Origin: Lolium rigidum
Lineage: Eukaryota; Streptophyta; Magnoliopsida; Poales; Poaceae
Assembly: GCF_022539505.1 (NCBI RefSeq)
Contig: NC_061509.1
Span: forward strand, 212,436,254 to 212,500,253
Length of the DNA: 64,000 nucleotides
Reading direction: 5' to 3'
Position numbers and translations under genes: made by a program. Positions 1-10,447 of this stretch are shown here, piece after piece; position 1 is the first letter of the stretch; each line of letters starts with the position of its first letter. Under the pieces are notes generated by a model. The model worked only from the letters and a program-made list of their open reading frames with translations. It did no database searches and was not told the origin of the DNA.

Positions 1-313
1 GGCGCTCCTCGATGGCGGCGTTGATGTTGGCCAGCGCGAGGTCCTCCTCGTTCACGGGCTCCTCCTCCGCGGCGTCCGCGGCCTCGTACCAGCCGTCCGC
101 GGTCTCGTGCCAGCCGTCCGCGGCCGCCTCCACTTCGGCAGCGACGCGGAGCACGTCCCCTTCCTTCTTCGTCGCCGCCTCGGTAGCGACGCGGAGCGCG
201 TCGTCGTCGGCGACCCACCGCGCGTCCGCGCGCTCCTCCTCCTCCGTCCGCGGGAACCTAGCCCGGGCGGCGAGGGAGAGCTTGGCCCACGTGGCCTGCA
301 GGGTGCACGGCAT
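1..313 (-). CDS. Partial transposon-encoded protein of unknown function
   Basis: An open frame runs from an ATG at 313 down to the window edge without a stop, giving 104 codons. It starts MPCTLQATWAKLSLAARARF and continues as an acidic, alanine-rich sequence with a short internal repeat (ADGWHET/ADGWYEA at about residues 74-87) and a segment EEDLALANINAAIEER at the edge. A second, overlapping frame from an ATG at 375 looks like low-complexity shadow coding. The frame reads away from the transposon end at 702, as expected for a gene carried by that element. It resembles no transposase that I can recognise. Such small ORFs are common in non-autonomous Harbinger elements of grasses; function is unknown. 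Confidence 0.45.
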   Translation of the reverse strand, partial: MPCTLQATWAKLSLAARARFPRTEEEERADARWVADDDALRVATEAATKKEGDVLRVAAEVEAAADGWHETADGWYEAADAAEEEPVNEEDLALANINAAIEER

Positions 314-702
314 GGCGCCGGAGAAGGTGGAGAGGACGGCGGAGAGGGTGTGCTGCGGTCTCTGGCCGCCGCCATCTTTTATAGCCGGCGGCGGGCGGGA
401 AACTTGGGCGCGAGCGCGCGCCAAAGAGCTTTTCGCGCGCGCGGGAACATTGGTGCGCGGGGGAACTTTCTCGCGCGTTCCACCGTCCACCATTGATGTC
501 CCGTCGGAGGCCTGCCATGGCGCAGCGCCGCGCGTTGAAGACGAACCACGTGGCGTCTGTTTGGGTCGCCGCGTTGGGCGCAGCGTGCGACCCAAACGGA
601 CATGCGGACGCGGGCCGCTGTCCGCGTGTCCGCTCGGCCACCCAAACGGCCCAAACCGGATGGCCCAGCGTGTCCGTTTGGGTCGCGCGGTTGGAGATGC
701 CC
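1..702. mobile_element. Right end of a PIF/Harbinger-like DNA transposon (runs off the window)
   Basis: The sequence ends at 702 with TTGGAGATGCCC followed by TAA, the usual shape of a grass Harbinger terminus (GGGCATCTCCAA on the other strand) next to a TWA target site. Subterminal copies of GTTTGGGTCGC occur in both orientations around 559, 587 and 671. The homology between duplicated copies A and C begins directly after this end, which supports 702 as the insertion boundary. The left terminus lies outside the window, so the full target duplication cannot be checked. The superfamily assignment is an inference from end shape and target site. Confidence 0.65.
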
Positions 703-845
703 TAATCCTCCTCTCCCGCGTCAAGTCGTTGGTCGTGACGCGCGCAAGAAAAAAATAATCGAGGGGGCGGCTTCGAGAGAAAAAAGAAATTCTAGATCAG
801 AGCTTTGAAATCTCGTGGACACGAGACCAAGATGATTATACAGCC

Positions 846-1680
846 CACTACGGAAAAAATTAAAAAATGATAGAAAATAGAAAAATAGAGTACTTTGAGA
901 TGGCCATGTGTTATGACATTTACTTTTAAGGAAAGTTAACAAACATGAATTTTAATATATTATGCAAAATGACGTTATGTTTCGGTAAAACTACTTTCCC
1001 GATTTGATACGACCTCCGATGAAAATGTTTTACATATGAGAATATATCTACGAAAAATTTTACATTCGATTTCAACGTCCTACAATGTTTACCGATATTT
1101 TAGATTCCTCAAAATCAAAAATTAAATAGGAGTTTTTTTCAGGTTTTAGATTTTGATAAAAATAATAAAAATAAAATTTTGTTTTATTTTATTGTTTCAA
1201 GATTTATTATTAAAAACAATGATGTATTCATTGTTCTTTAGTCAAATAATTTTTTGGAATTCAAATAAGTGTGATGACATGGTCCAACGGTTAATAGGAT
1301 TGATAGGAAACTATTGTCAACAAAGAATAACTCCTCTGCTGGAAGCTCATCCGAAAGGAACGAATAAGTTATGTGTGTTGTGATAGGAGCAGTTTGAGGT
1401 GGGTGACCGAGTGAAAAGTTTAACTATATAAGTAATTCAACATAATATTAATCATGCTTAGAGATTAAACTATCAAACAATTCAAAAAATTGTCTTGAAA
1501 AATAAATAAATAAATGATGCACATGTGCCGATGGGCATTGCCGTCGGCACAAGACCTTCCTGGGCTTACCTCACCAGGCACACCTCGGGGCTATGCCGAG
1601 GATTGTGCCGAGTGCCAACAACCAAAGTAGCATGTGCCAACGACTTCTGACCGTCGGCACCTTAATTATTTCCTGTAGTG
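846..1680. mobile_element. CACTA-type element relic
   Basis: The right end at 1671-1680 reads TCCTGTAGTG, the reverse of CACTACAGGA. It is preceded by subterminal GCCGTCGGCAC-type repeats (around 1541 and 1651) typical of CACTA transposons. The left end CACTACGGAAAAAATT at 846 is similar but not identical, and the 3-bp flanks (GCC and ATT) do not match, so one boundary may be rearranged. The interior is related to the CACTA element at 26008-27260, including a 5S rRNA-like segment near 1280-1415. This block is absent from the equivalent place in copy C. Confidence 0.6.
1280..1415 (+). pseudogene. Degenerate 5S rRNA-like segment inside CACTA relic
   Basis: The stretch is homologous to the better preserved 5S-like segment at 26830-26960. 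It keeps AGTT-TGTG-like remains of the A-box region near 1367-1377 and GGTGGGTGACC near 1398-1408, matching the GGATGGGTGACC block of 5S RNA, with the spacing between blocks one base shorter than in 5S. It is clearly a relic and cannot be a functional rRNA gene. Confidence 0.5.
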
Positions 1681-4600
1681 ATTCTCCGTATGGAACATAA
1701 TATACATATATATATATACGAGAGATCCGAGCCATTATTTCCGAAGAGAAGAGTTATGAGCCAGCGGTTTAACCCTTGTACTAACAACAAATTAGAGCCC
1801 CCCGCATGCATGCTGGATGCACGTGGACTCTTTGTTGCATGTTAGCTAGACATGGAATACGTCGATAGGAACTGTTCTGAATACAGCTTGGATGACATGT
1901 CCGTTTTAGATATATATACTGTATGCATGTTCGGATGACTACCAGTGAGTGAGTCATATGCAGATTGTTTTCTTCCCACAGTAATGCATTGCATGCGTTT
2001 ATTGATATTTTTTGTGTTATTAGATCGGCAGGTCCTGTGTTCATGTAAAATGTCTAACCCTTTCTTTGGTAATGATACATGCATGGTCCAAGCATATGGA
2101 ACAATTCAAGCAAGGGGTCATCTCATCCGTGCTAGTACATGCGGTTCCGGTGGCAGGTATGTAGGCTTTGGTCCAGCTTCATCTGATGCCAAGGCCGGCG
2201 ACAAGTCCGTTATCACATTTGACGTGACCACGGTTTGTGAACGGGAGCAGCCATCATCACGCTACCCGAATGAAACGCTTCTATCTACTGTACACGCTAT
2301 AATTTCGAGTCGGTGCACCGGAATTTGGTTCAACTAACCGTATTGGTTGAATATTTGTTAGCTCCATTTACCAAACGCCAGCATGTCTTCCATGATCAGT
2401 AACACTATACAGTATGTACGTGGAATTGGACGCAACCCGGCCGGAGATGCGCGCGTGTGAAGGCAGCGATACCTACGTATACCCAAGCCGTGTTGAAGAG
2501 ATCGTTCCAATTATCTGATCCCAAAAAGAACCAGCAGTGTGGAGAAGACGAGACCGTTGTATACAGTTCGGCTACCGTCCTTGTCTATCCCAATTCTTTT
2601 CCGCGGAGTGTACATAAACAAAGTGATTGTTGAGTGAGGCAAACGAAGACCGGCTAGCTGCTACTGCTAGTCTAGCCAGCCAGCTACTAAATGATCGATT
2701 AAACCGACCACACAAAACGGATCCATCCGACTCTGTCTTTTTTTTTCTTTTTTCTTTTGAGGGACCATCCGACTCTGTCGTCCGAATGAACAATGTCACA
2801 CACAACCACCCCCACCCACGTTCCCGAGAAGAAGAGCCGCCAGCTACGTACTAGGCGAGTAGAATTACACGTTCAACTTGGATTGCAAGCGGAGTAACTA
2901 AAATACTACAGTACCTTTGTTCTCTAAACTGAGTGTTTTACTTTTGTCTGATACAGAAGCAATGCATGCCGTATCGAGAAAAAATTGAGACAATTATTTT
3001 AAGATGGATGGAGTAGTTAAAATGATGCAAGTAACTAAGGGACGCAACTGAAGAGACAAGAATCCCAGTAAAAGATGCTCGCTTCACTCTTGGGGGCGGC
3101 TCGAGCAAAACCCTAGTCGCCACCGCACATGTCCCTCCTTCTCTCAAACTCCCATTGGCTCAGATGAAGTCGGCAGACAAAGCCCCTCCCAGCCGACGAC
3201 GAGAAGCAAGATCTCGTCTCCTCATCTGTTCTTGCGGCAGAGGATCTTCGTCTTTAACATCTGCGTGTGAGGTGGAGCATGGATTTACAGGCGGCAGCCA
3301 TGGGACGGTGATGCCCAGGCTGGCTGGCAGTGGTTGGTAGAAAACTAACGATGACTCATCGACGATGTTGTCCTTGTCTCTTTGGGCCTACGGAGATGGA
3401 TCTGGAACAGCTTGCAGCGGGGAGGTAGTGACTCGCGGTGCTTGTTGCTACATGGATGCCATGTAGCTGACAGTCGATCGAGCAGCAGAGGACTGGCCGC
3501 AATCAATTCAGTGTGTCCCATTGATGGCGGAAGTTTGGCAATAGGGGCAACAACCCTAGTTCTTTGAGGTGGTGGCCTCGGTGGCCGTGTGGATGCGGTG
3601 GTGGCTAGGTCTCAAGTTGGTGATGGCCTTTCAAAGTCAACTACGGATGACGCCCCTCCTCCTCCGTATCGGGCTCATCACGTACCACACGTGGTGACTC
3701 TGGTGGATGCGCCAAGTCATGCATGTCATCGACGGGTACTACATAGAGTAAATTAGTGAAGGCACTAAGTCGTGTCTGCTGCAGGCAGGTGTTATACGAT
3801 GTGGCTCCAATGGAGGTATCAAGTCATGTCTATTGTTGTGGAAGCAAAGGTGGTGCGACTGTGATAGGAGACGACGCGGTATAAGAAGTCTCTTTCTTTT
3901 GGCACCTCCTCCAACAGTATTAGGCTATCGAGATGTCGAGAACCGGACAAGAGATGATGGTAAAGGTGGCTTCATCGACAACTATGCGCACTCCGGTGGA
4001 AACACAAGATCTCCAAGCAGGCTATATATGTCAATGCGCGTCTACATCATATCCTTGCCGAAGGTGGTGGATAGAAGCTCGTCTTCAGTGATGAAAATTG
4101 TAAGATCGATCTATGATTGGAGCCATTATCATCGACACACATACGGTGTTTCCTTCTTAAATGCTTAACCTAAGGGTTTTTTTCTTTGTTTGTGTCTTTT
4201 ACCATAGGGTTAGTGCTTGCGTGGTGAAGTTAATGTCGGGGGGGGGGGGGGGGGCATACAGCCTCGTTTTTTTCCGGAACATACATGTCCAACTGCTAGA
4301 TTTTGCATTATACTGTATGAATATAAAAAAGATTTTGTGCTTTGCATCCCTAGGGCCGACGAGAGAAGTGGCGAAATTAAAGGAGGGGCATCACATGCCA
4401 TGCGCAGTTGCATGCGCACCCATCCAGGACCTCTACCCGAAATACTTGTGAAAACATCAAAGGAGAGGTGCCGGTGCTGCCGTGCATGGCCATGGCGTTG
4501 GCATCCCCACCTTCACCTTTCCTTTGCCCGCACTTAATGTCGGGTACGTACCTTGGGGTTTGAAGACTTTGAGCTTTGAACCTCGCATCGCCCCGCATCA

Positions 4601-5563
4601 GGATGGCCCTCCACTCTCCATCGTTTCGTCACCACACGTCGATCACCGCGAAATTGCCTCCAGCCGCGTGGCGAGATCAGCTAGCCATGCCGGATTTGAC
4701 CGGCCTAATTGATTAATTACTTTGAGAGGAACACGCATAGCAATCAGCTAAGCACTTAGCAAATCATACTATACAGCGTATACGTACGCTGCCTGCGATC
4801 GACGCAGTTTTGTCCTCTCGGGGCACAAGTAGTGCAATAGTTTGGTGCGATTGACAAATTCAGACACAAGGGGATTGACCAAAACCATGCATGTGTTCCC
4901 AATGGAAACTGCATTCTTATGTCATGGGTTAGCGTTGGAGACAACTACTACAGCTCTTGGTCTCCATCGCTTGTGCTTGCCTGTTGCCAGAAATGCCAGA
5001 TGGTGTAGTATCCTCTAGTAGATCGAGATGGTAAAAGCGGTAAAGCCTAATTAACTCAAAGCCACCGGAGATTAATCAGCCTTCTTGTCGTGGCTGATTA
5101 GTATATATCTCCACCTCCAGATGGCTGCACAAGTAAACTTCTCGGACCCAATCAAGATCACGTGTAGGAGCATTGCCGAAGAGAAGAAAACAAACCATCT
5201 GGAGCTTGCGAGACTGAAGGGGTGGGCAAAAATTGGCACCGAGGTTGTCTGCAAGGAAGGTAGTGCAACGATGCATCAGTTGACAGGCACATATTGGGAA
5301 CAAGATGGCAGGCATTTGATTCTTTCTAGCCAGCTCTCTTTTGCATCTTTCGATCTCAGGCAATATTCTAGAGGCTGGATTTTTTCTTTCCCCCTCGCTT
5401 CAATCGCCGTGCTTCAAAGCAGACGAGGGGTTCGTTCTAGTTGGTCCTAGTGATGTTTACCAAAACTGAATCAAATCACACTCAGTGGTCAATTAAACCT
5501 GCCTGCATCGATCTAGCTTTGGGTCCTACGCACGCCAGTGCTTGCTAGCACCACAACTACTTA

Positions 5564-6625
5564 GAGCATGTCTAACAGGTCTCTTACTTTTCTGTCCCGT
5601 ATAACACTCGAATTTCGCCCCGTATAAAAAAAATGGTCGATCAGACACCGCTCCGTCTAGCAGAACCCGTATTTGACCCCGTATATTTGTAAATTTAAAA
5701 CCCCGGGAAACTTTCATTCATAGTTCGTCGATCATACATAGAAATCGACGTACCTACATACATACAAAATGCGCGGATCGGATCGCGACTTCTAGTCGGA
5801 GAGGTCGATGATGAACCCATCGGCCTCCGCTCGCGCTCGCGCGCCGCCCGCGCCTCCGCCTTCCTTCACGGCGGCGATGGCCGCCGCCTCTTTCTTCCTC
5901 CTCCGCCTTGTCCTTCTCGGCGGCGTCCTTGAGGGAGTCTTGAATCGCCTTCAAGAAGGCGGGGTCCTTGTCCTCGTCTTCCTCCTCCTCCTCGCCGGCG
6001 AGCGGGGCACCTCCGCCGCTGGTGCTCCCGGTGGTCGCCCTCTACACCTCGCTCACCCGGCGTTGGCGCTCCCACTCGGCGAGCCACGCCGAGAACTTCG
6101 GGCCGCTCATCGGCTTGAGCGGCGGGTCCTCGTGGTACCAGCGGCCGCCCCGCGTGAAGTCGCGGAGCTTTGCCGGGACGAACTCCCCGCCGTCGTACTT
6201 GCAGGCCACGCGACGGCTGCCGGCGGCGGATCTTTTGCAAAAAAGCCGCCGTGCATCCTCCACGTTGTCCGGCGAGCGGGATCGCTTGGATCCGCTCGCC
6301 GGCGAGGCGGTACTACGGCGGCGGGGGTCCATGCTTGAGATTGGGTGGAATGCGGCGCGGGGTTGGGACGAATGTGCTCGCCGGAGCGAGGAGAGGAGGC
6401 GGCGCGCGCACGGCGGAGCTAGGGTTGCGAGCGAGGGGTTAACCCTCACTCGCACTCGCGCCCCGAGATAAGTGGGGGCGGAGGGGCCGATTTCCGGGCC
6501 CCGTATTCCGCCGAAACGGGGCGGCCCGAATACGGGGCCTGCTAGACGGCCCAAACCGCGCCTGCCCGTATCTCGCCGGAATTTTACGGGGTGGGCGGGT
6601 TATAAGGGGCCTGTTAGACATGCTC
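5564..6625. mobile_element. PIF/Harbinger element with TTA target duplication, inserted in copy A
   Basis: The termini are GAGCATGTCTAACAGG at 5564 and CCTGTTAGACATGCTC ending at 6625, a 16-bp perfect inverted repeat, flanked by TTA (5561-5563 and 6626-6628). Copies B (around 29090) and C (around 41715) have the uninterrupted site (ACAACTGCTTGGCAGTTAAG in reverse complement for B), so the element arrived after the unit was duplicated. The same terminal sequence bounds the element at 58247-60444, so both belong to one group. It encodes no transposase; it carries the reading frame listed separately. Confidence 0.9.
5792..6332 (-). pseudogene. Harbinger-borne non-transposase ORF, broken
   Basis: The frame starts at the ATG at 6332 (MDPRRRSTASPASGSKRSRS). 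It runs 96 codons through a moderately conserved middle (CKYDGGEFVPAKLRDF, then GRWYHEDPPLKPMSGPKF and WLAEWERQRR) to an in-frame TAG at 6042-6044. The same frame then continues with an acidic stretch and DPAFLKAIQDSLKDAAEKDK. Near 5900 the reading frame must shift by one base to reach an alanine-rich tail that ends in GFIIDLSD and a TAG at 5792-5794. Two lesions therefore separate three coherent parts. The protein has no DDE residues and resembles no named family I can recall. The shape (basic N-terminus, acidic C-terminus) would suit a DNA- or protein-binding accessory factor, but that is speculation. Confidence 0.6.
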
Positions 6626-8736
6626 TTAGCAGTTAAGGTAGGCATGTACATATACTGTATTGCCGCTAGCTGCGGCGAAGAACAAATTGGAAAGCAACGA
6701 TTTGTTCTAAAGATAACAAAAAATGGAAAAGGAAAACGTCAATCAATAATGTCTATGCATGCGTACCTGTTAGTACTAATCTCCAATTCAAGCACGACAT
6801 CCCACTGGCGACCTTAGAAATCTCCTAAAGAAGCCATCAACTTTGAGATTATCCTATTCCGACTCTGTATGCAGACTGAATCATAACCTGCACAAATCAT
6901 TGGTGGTGACAAAACATGAAAATATGAATACAGCGCGGCAAGTGCCATTGTCAGCATTGGCGTCCATTCAACCTACTCTTGAGCGGTTCGGTTGTCAAAT
7001 GTTTTGGTTGAATCAATGTGAATTCTGCAGCTAGCAGTTTTTGCGTCATTTTCATCAGGGAATCCCAAAATCCAAATCCGTAGCGTTTTACAACCACTCA
7101 AGAGTAGCTTGGATGCATGCCTCAGTCTCTCCTCAGCTGGTGCCATTCCAGCTTCTTTTCTCCAGGACAACGAAAGTTCTGAAAAGGAAAGAAAGTTCAA
7201 AGAATTGCCTCCAAATAAAACCAAGCTACTCTAGAACAAGCCACCAGTTTTCTCTCATTTCCCTTCCTTCTTATCAACAAACACGTAAGTACGTGCCAGA
7301 AAATGAGGCGACACTGAAAATTCAACGGCTGATTGATGCCTGTATTTATGCATGTTATCTGCCAAACAGAAGCAACGCACGAGGTATACGTTACTTGGTT
7401 CTCAGTTTATAGCAATACAGGTCTTATAGCAATAGAACGTTTCCAGAATATATCTGACAGCTGTGGAGGCGCCTTCAAAATCAAGATTTTTGGAAGCTTC
7501 TATCTTACAGTGCATGATTATTTCATCCTTGTCAAATACACTCGCCATGTTACCGTATTTTCTGCTAACGTCCAATAATTTATAATGAGCTAAAAATGGT
7601 TGGGAGTTCCTTGTCGATCGCAAAGTATTGGTTGAGATGCTCGTACAAATTTCATTGTATGATGTAATGATGGCAATGCTACAGTTACATGCTTAATTTG
7701 CTCACGTCACTAAATATCATAAATGATATTGGCTTAGATTAGGTAGCAGGTTGGAATATCCAGGTTAGCAGTCTAATACTTTACTTAATTCGATTTTATC
7801 TGTTGCATTAGTTCAGTTAAGAAAAAAGAAAGCATTCAGTTGGTTAGATATAAATTGGATTTTCTAAAAAAAAATTCTCATCCTCTTAACCCTAAGACCA
7901 TACCCCTTGACATATCATAATGCTAAAAAAACGTCTGTCATGTCATACCTCCCACTATTGTTACTATTCTCGCCGGATTACCCTTCACGAGTCTATATCG
8001 ATCATTCCTTGTTAACACGATATATCGGAAGCATGCGCCTTGTGCATGCTCTACCCACTCCAACTATTATCTCTCTCACGCAAGTCTTGTTGTGGCTTCA
8101 TGAACCATGTCTCCTCTCACTCTCTTTTGTGGCCTCCCACACTGATCTCATTGTTGAACAAGAAAAAAGGTCCATCAAAGAGAAAGAAAGGCCCATTCGA
8201 CAAAACAGGAGGTAATGTATGTTATGCCAAGTGATGCGGCCAAACATCGGGTGATTGTTAGCTTACCCTAGGTAGTTCGATGAAAAAGGGACGAGATGAT
8301 GGAATGATGTACATATATGTGAGTACAGCTAATGCTCTTTTTATAAACCGCACAAATTACAATATGAGTATAATTTAGTATCATATTTTTCGTCTTTACT
8401 AGGAGATTTATCATGTACTTTGGATTCACTTCCCCGTGTTATCACTTGAAACGCGAACCATCAAGTAGCCCTATTACCGGAAAATCTCGACCCTTCTCTC
8501 GCGGTTACAATAAAATCCATATTCACTAAACATATGTTGAGCTATTATTTTGAAGATTTGCTACCTCAGTTCAAAGGATTTAATCCACATACACATAAGA
8601 ATATATGAGAGTCCTGTAAATTGTTTAGATTACAAGGCCTCACAAAATTCTTAAATCAGCCTCTTTATAAATATGTGAGAAAGCACGAAGACATACACAC
8701 ACCTCCATGAAAATTTAAAGTGATTTCCAATTTTGA

Positions 8737-8860
8737 AAGATCAAGGTTTATCGTCTAGAGGGGGGAATAGATTTAAGAAGATCGAGGATTATCGCCTAGA
8801 GGGGGTGAATAGATTTAAGAAGATCGAGGATTATCGCCTAGAGGGAGTGAATAGGAGATT
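8737..8860. repeat. Three tandem copies of a 41-42 bp unit
   Basis: Units begin at 8737, 8778 and 8820 with AAGATC(A/G)AGG and contain ATCGCCTAGAGGGGGTGAAT. Single inverted copies of the same motif occur in copy B around 20440 and 30120, so the expansion is particular to copy A. No coding or hairpin role is visible. Confidence 0.85.
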
Positions 8861-8899
8861 ATTAATTCAAACTAGAGCAATTAAACTGAAGCAGCCATG

Positions 8900-10340
8900 G
8901 CGTAAACTAGATCTGTCAACAAAATGGAACAAAGGTAATGCGAAAAGTAACTACTACAGAGGAAGATAGAGGATATGTCCCAAGTTCATGTGTTCATTGG
9001 AGAGGATAGCAACCTGTACCCCCACGTTTTCAGACTTATCCTTCTAATGCTTGAGCTGAAATTCATGTGAACTTGCTCAATCACTCAGGTGGATCTTGAG
9101 GTGATCCCAAGCCTCCGCAAACTACTTGAGCCTTGTTTCAGATATCGAAACCTCTTGATCGATGCCTAGTCTGCTAGGGCATGACAAATGTCCAAGGGGT
9201 AGACTTTCTTAGACAAGGATAATGTATCACCGATATTTAAGTCACAACCTTATCCCGCAAACCGTAGGGGTTGATTCCCTAAAATCGGTAATAGCCAGAA
9301 AAGAGCTTTTGGTACGGGCGATTCCGTGAGCGGTTACACCGGTTCTTCAAACTAGTCATATCGCGAGCCTTCCAATGGTAGCATTTTCCATGCGCGAGAA
9401 TGCACACGGGATTGAAGCTTCTGATAGTCCGGTGACTCCGCTCGTGATCTTGATCACAGTAGAATTTTTTTTGATATGCTCGAAAGAGGGATAAGAGAAG
9501 CAATTCCTGATATTACAGGGTAAACAGAAATCCCGATGTTGTCGACTTGAGACTTGGTTAAACCAATGCCAGCTTCCCACTTATGTCAGCAACTTTTCAG
9601 GTCCCTCGCAAAAATTAAATTACATGTGGGACAGAGTAACTAGTTTATCATGGATAAAACTAGAACAACATTTTGTTTAAAGGGTATATTGTAAAGAAAT
9701 TTCAGGTCATTAGAGTAGTAACAAAAAGGTGTCACAAGCTGAAGGTGACAGGATGGAGAACATAAGTTCAGATACAAAAGTAGATAAGGTTGAGCCAATT
9801 AATTTTTGAAGGTGGGAGTATACAAAAATTTGTGCGATAAACTACCCGCACAAAGTCACACACACCACATCAAGCATCGATAGTGTCATCGCAAAGGTTG
9901 GATGCAAACTCACAAGTGATCTTTGCTATAAAAACGTTACAAAGGATGATTTCTTCTCTCCCTGATTTTTTTTTCGGAATTCTCTCCCTGACATATCCTC
10001 CAAACAAACTGCTGACTCTCCCAAACGCATATGCCATTATCAAGATCACCGCCATTTTTAATTTGGGGCATTGACGTGAAGGAATCGGGAACGAACGAAG
10101 GCGGCATCCTCCGGGAATCTCCAAATATTAACCACCCACACCGTAGGTTAACAGGACCGAGTAAGTTTAGGGTGGCCATGTATGTAAGTTTTCCGTTTCG
10201 AAGATCGCGCGCCCGTTCCCGTTCCGTTCCACGCGATCCATCGAGAGGTTTTAAAGAAGGCAAGGCAAGCAGAGCGTGCGAAGTGGGTGCGCGGAATTGG
10301 ACTCGGCCACGCCAGGAGGATGGAGATGATGCGCGCTCCC
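8900..10340. other. Gene-free stretch left of the BOI-like gene
   Basis: Mixed unique-looking and AT-rich DNA. I found no supported gene, transposon terminus or RNA gene. The last part (about 10150-10340) is GC-rich and probably belongs to the promoter of the downstream gene. Confidence 0.4.
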
Positions 10341-10348
10341 TATTAAAA
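10341..10348 (+). promoter_or_regulatory. TATA-like box of the BOI-like gene
   Basis: TATTAAAA lies about 100 bp before the ATG at 10448 and is followed by a pyrimidine-rich leader, a layout typical of grass promoters. Assigned from position and sequence only. Confidence 0.5.
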
Positions 10349-10447
10349 CCACGAGTGGAAGTTTTCTTCCCCGTCACCTCCCGCTTCGCCCACCCCTCGC
10401 TCGTCCGTTTCTTCTCCTGACCTCCTCCTCAACCTCTTAACTTAACA

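Larger units (their letters stand above)
703..8720 (+). repeat. Duplicated unit, copy A (direct orientation)
   Basis: Copy A matches copy C in inverted orientation over most of its length and copy B over its right half. Anchors are 703-800 with 47746-47850; 1800-2460 with 46205-47000; 2570-2860 with 45820-46140; 3090-3270 with 45460-45620; 4380-4640 with 44690-44925; 4740-5010 with 29640-29940 and 44310-44590; 5070-5540 with 29130-29610 and 41730-42145; 6630-7620 with 28110-29090 and 40780-41730; 7640-8300 with parts of 25750-28110 and with 39700-40780; 8330-8720 with 20470-20870 and 39480-39660. No recognisable transposon gene explains the unit. Long frames inside it are not conserved among copies, so I do not call genes here. 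The 3160-4230 part looks like a degenerate retroposon 5' region (AAACCCTAG start near 3104) but I cannot name it. Confidence 0.8.

Noticed and set aside
12..758. 248-codon plus-strand frame over the left transposon end
   Set aside because: GC-rich shadow of the minus-strand frame at 1-313 and of the terminal repeats; it runs across the transposon boundary at 702.
1945..2337. 130-codon frame in copy A (with EREQPSSRYPN) and its match in copy C
   Set aside because: Only part of the frame is shared, starts and ends differ, and copy C has the region duplicated around a SINE scrap. It could be an old exon, but nothing supports a working gene.
4237..4254. Run of G as a structural signal
   Set aside because: A single homopolymer without neighbouring G-runs; more likely slippage or an assembly-weak site.
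5085..5450. 121-codon frame in copy A
   Set aside because: The equivalent segments of copies B and C are interrupted, and the frame matches no family.
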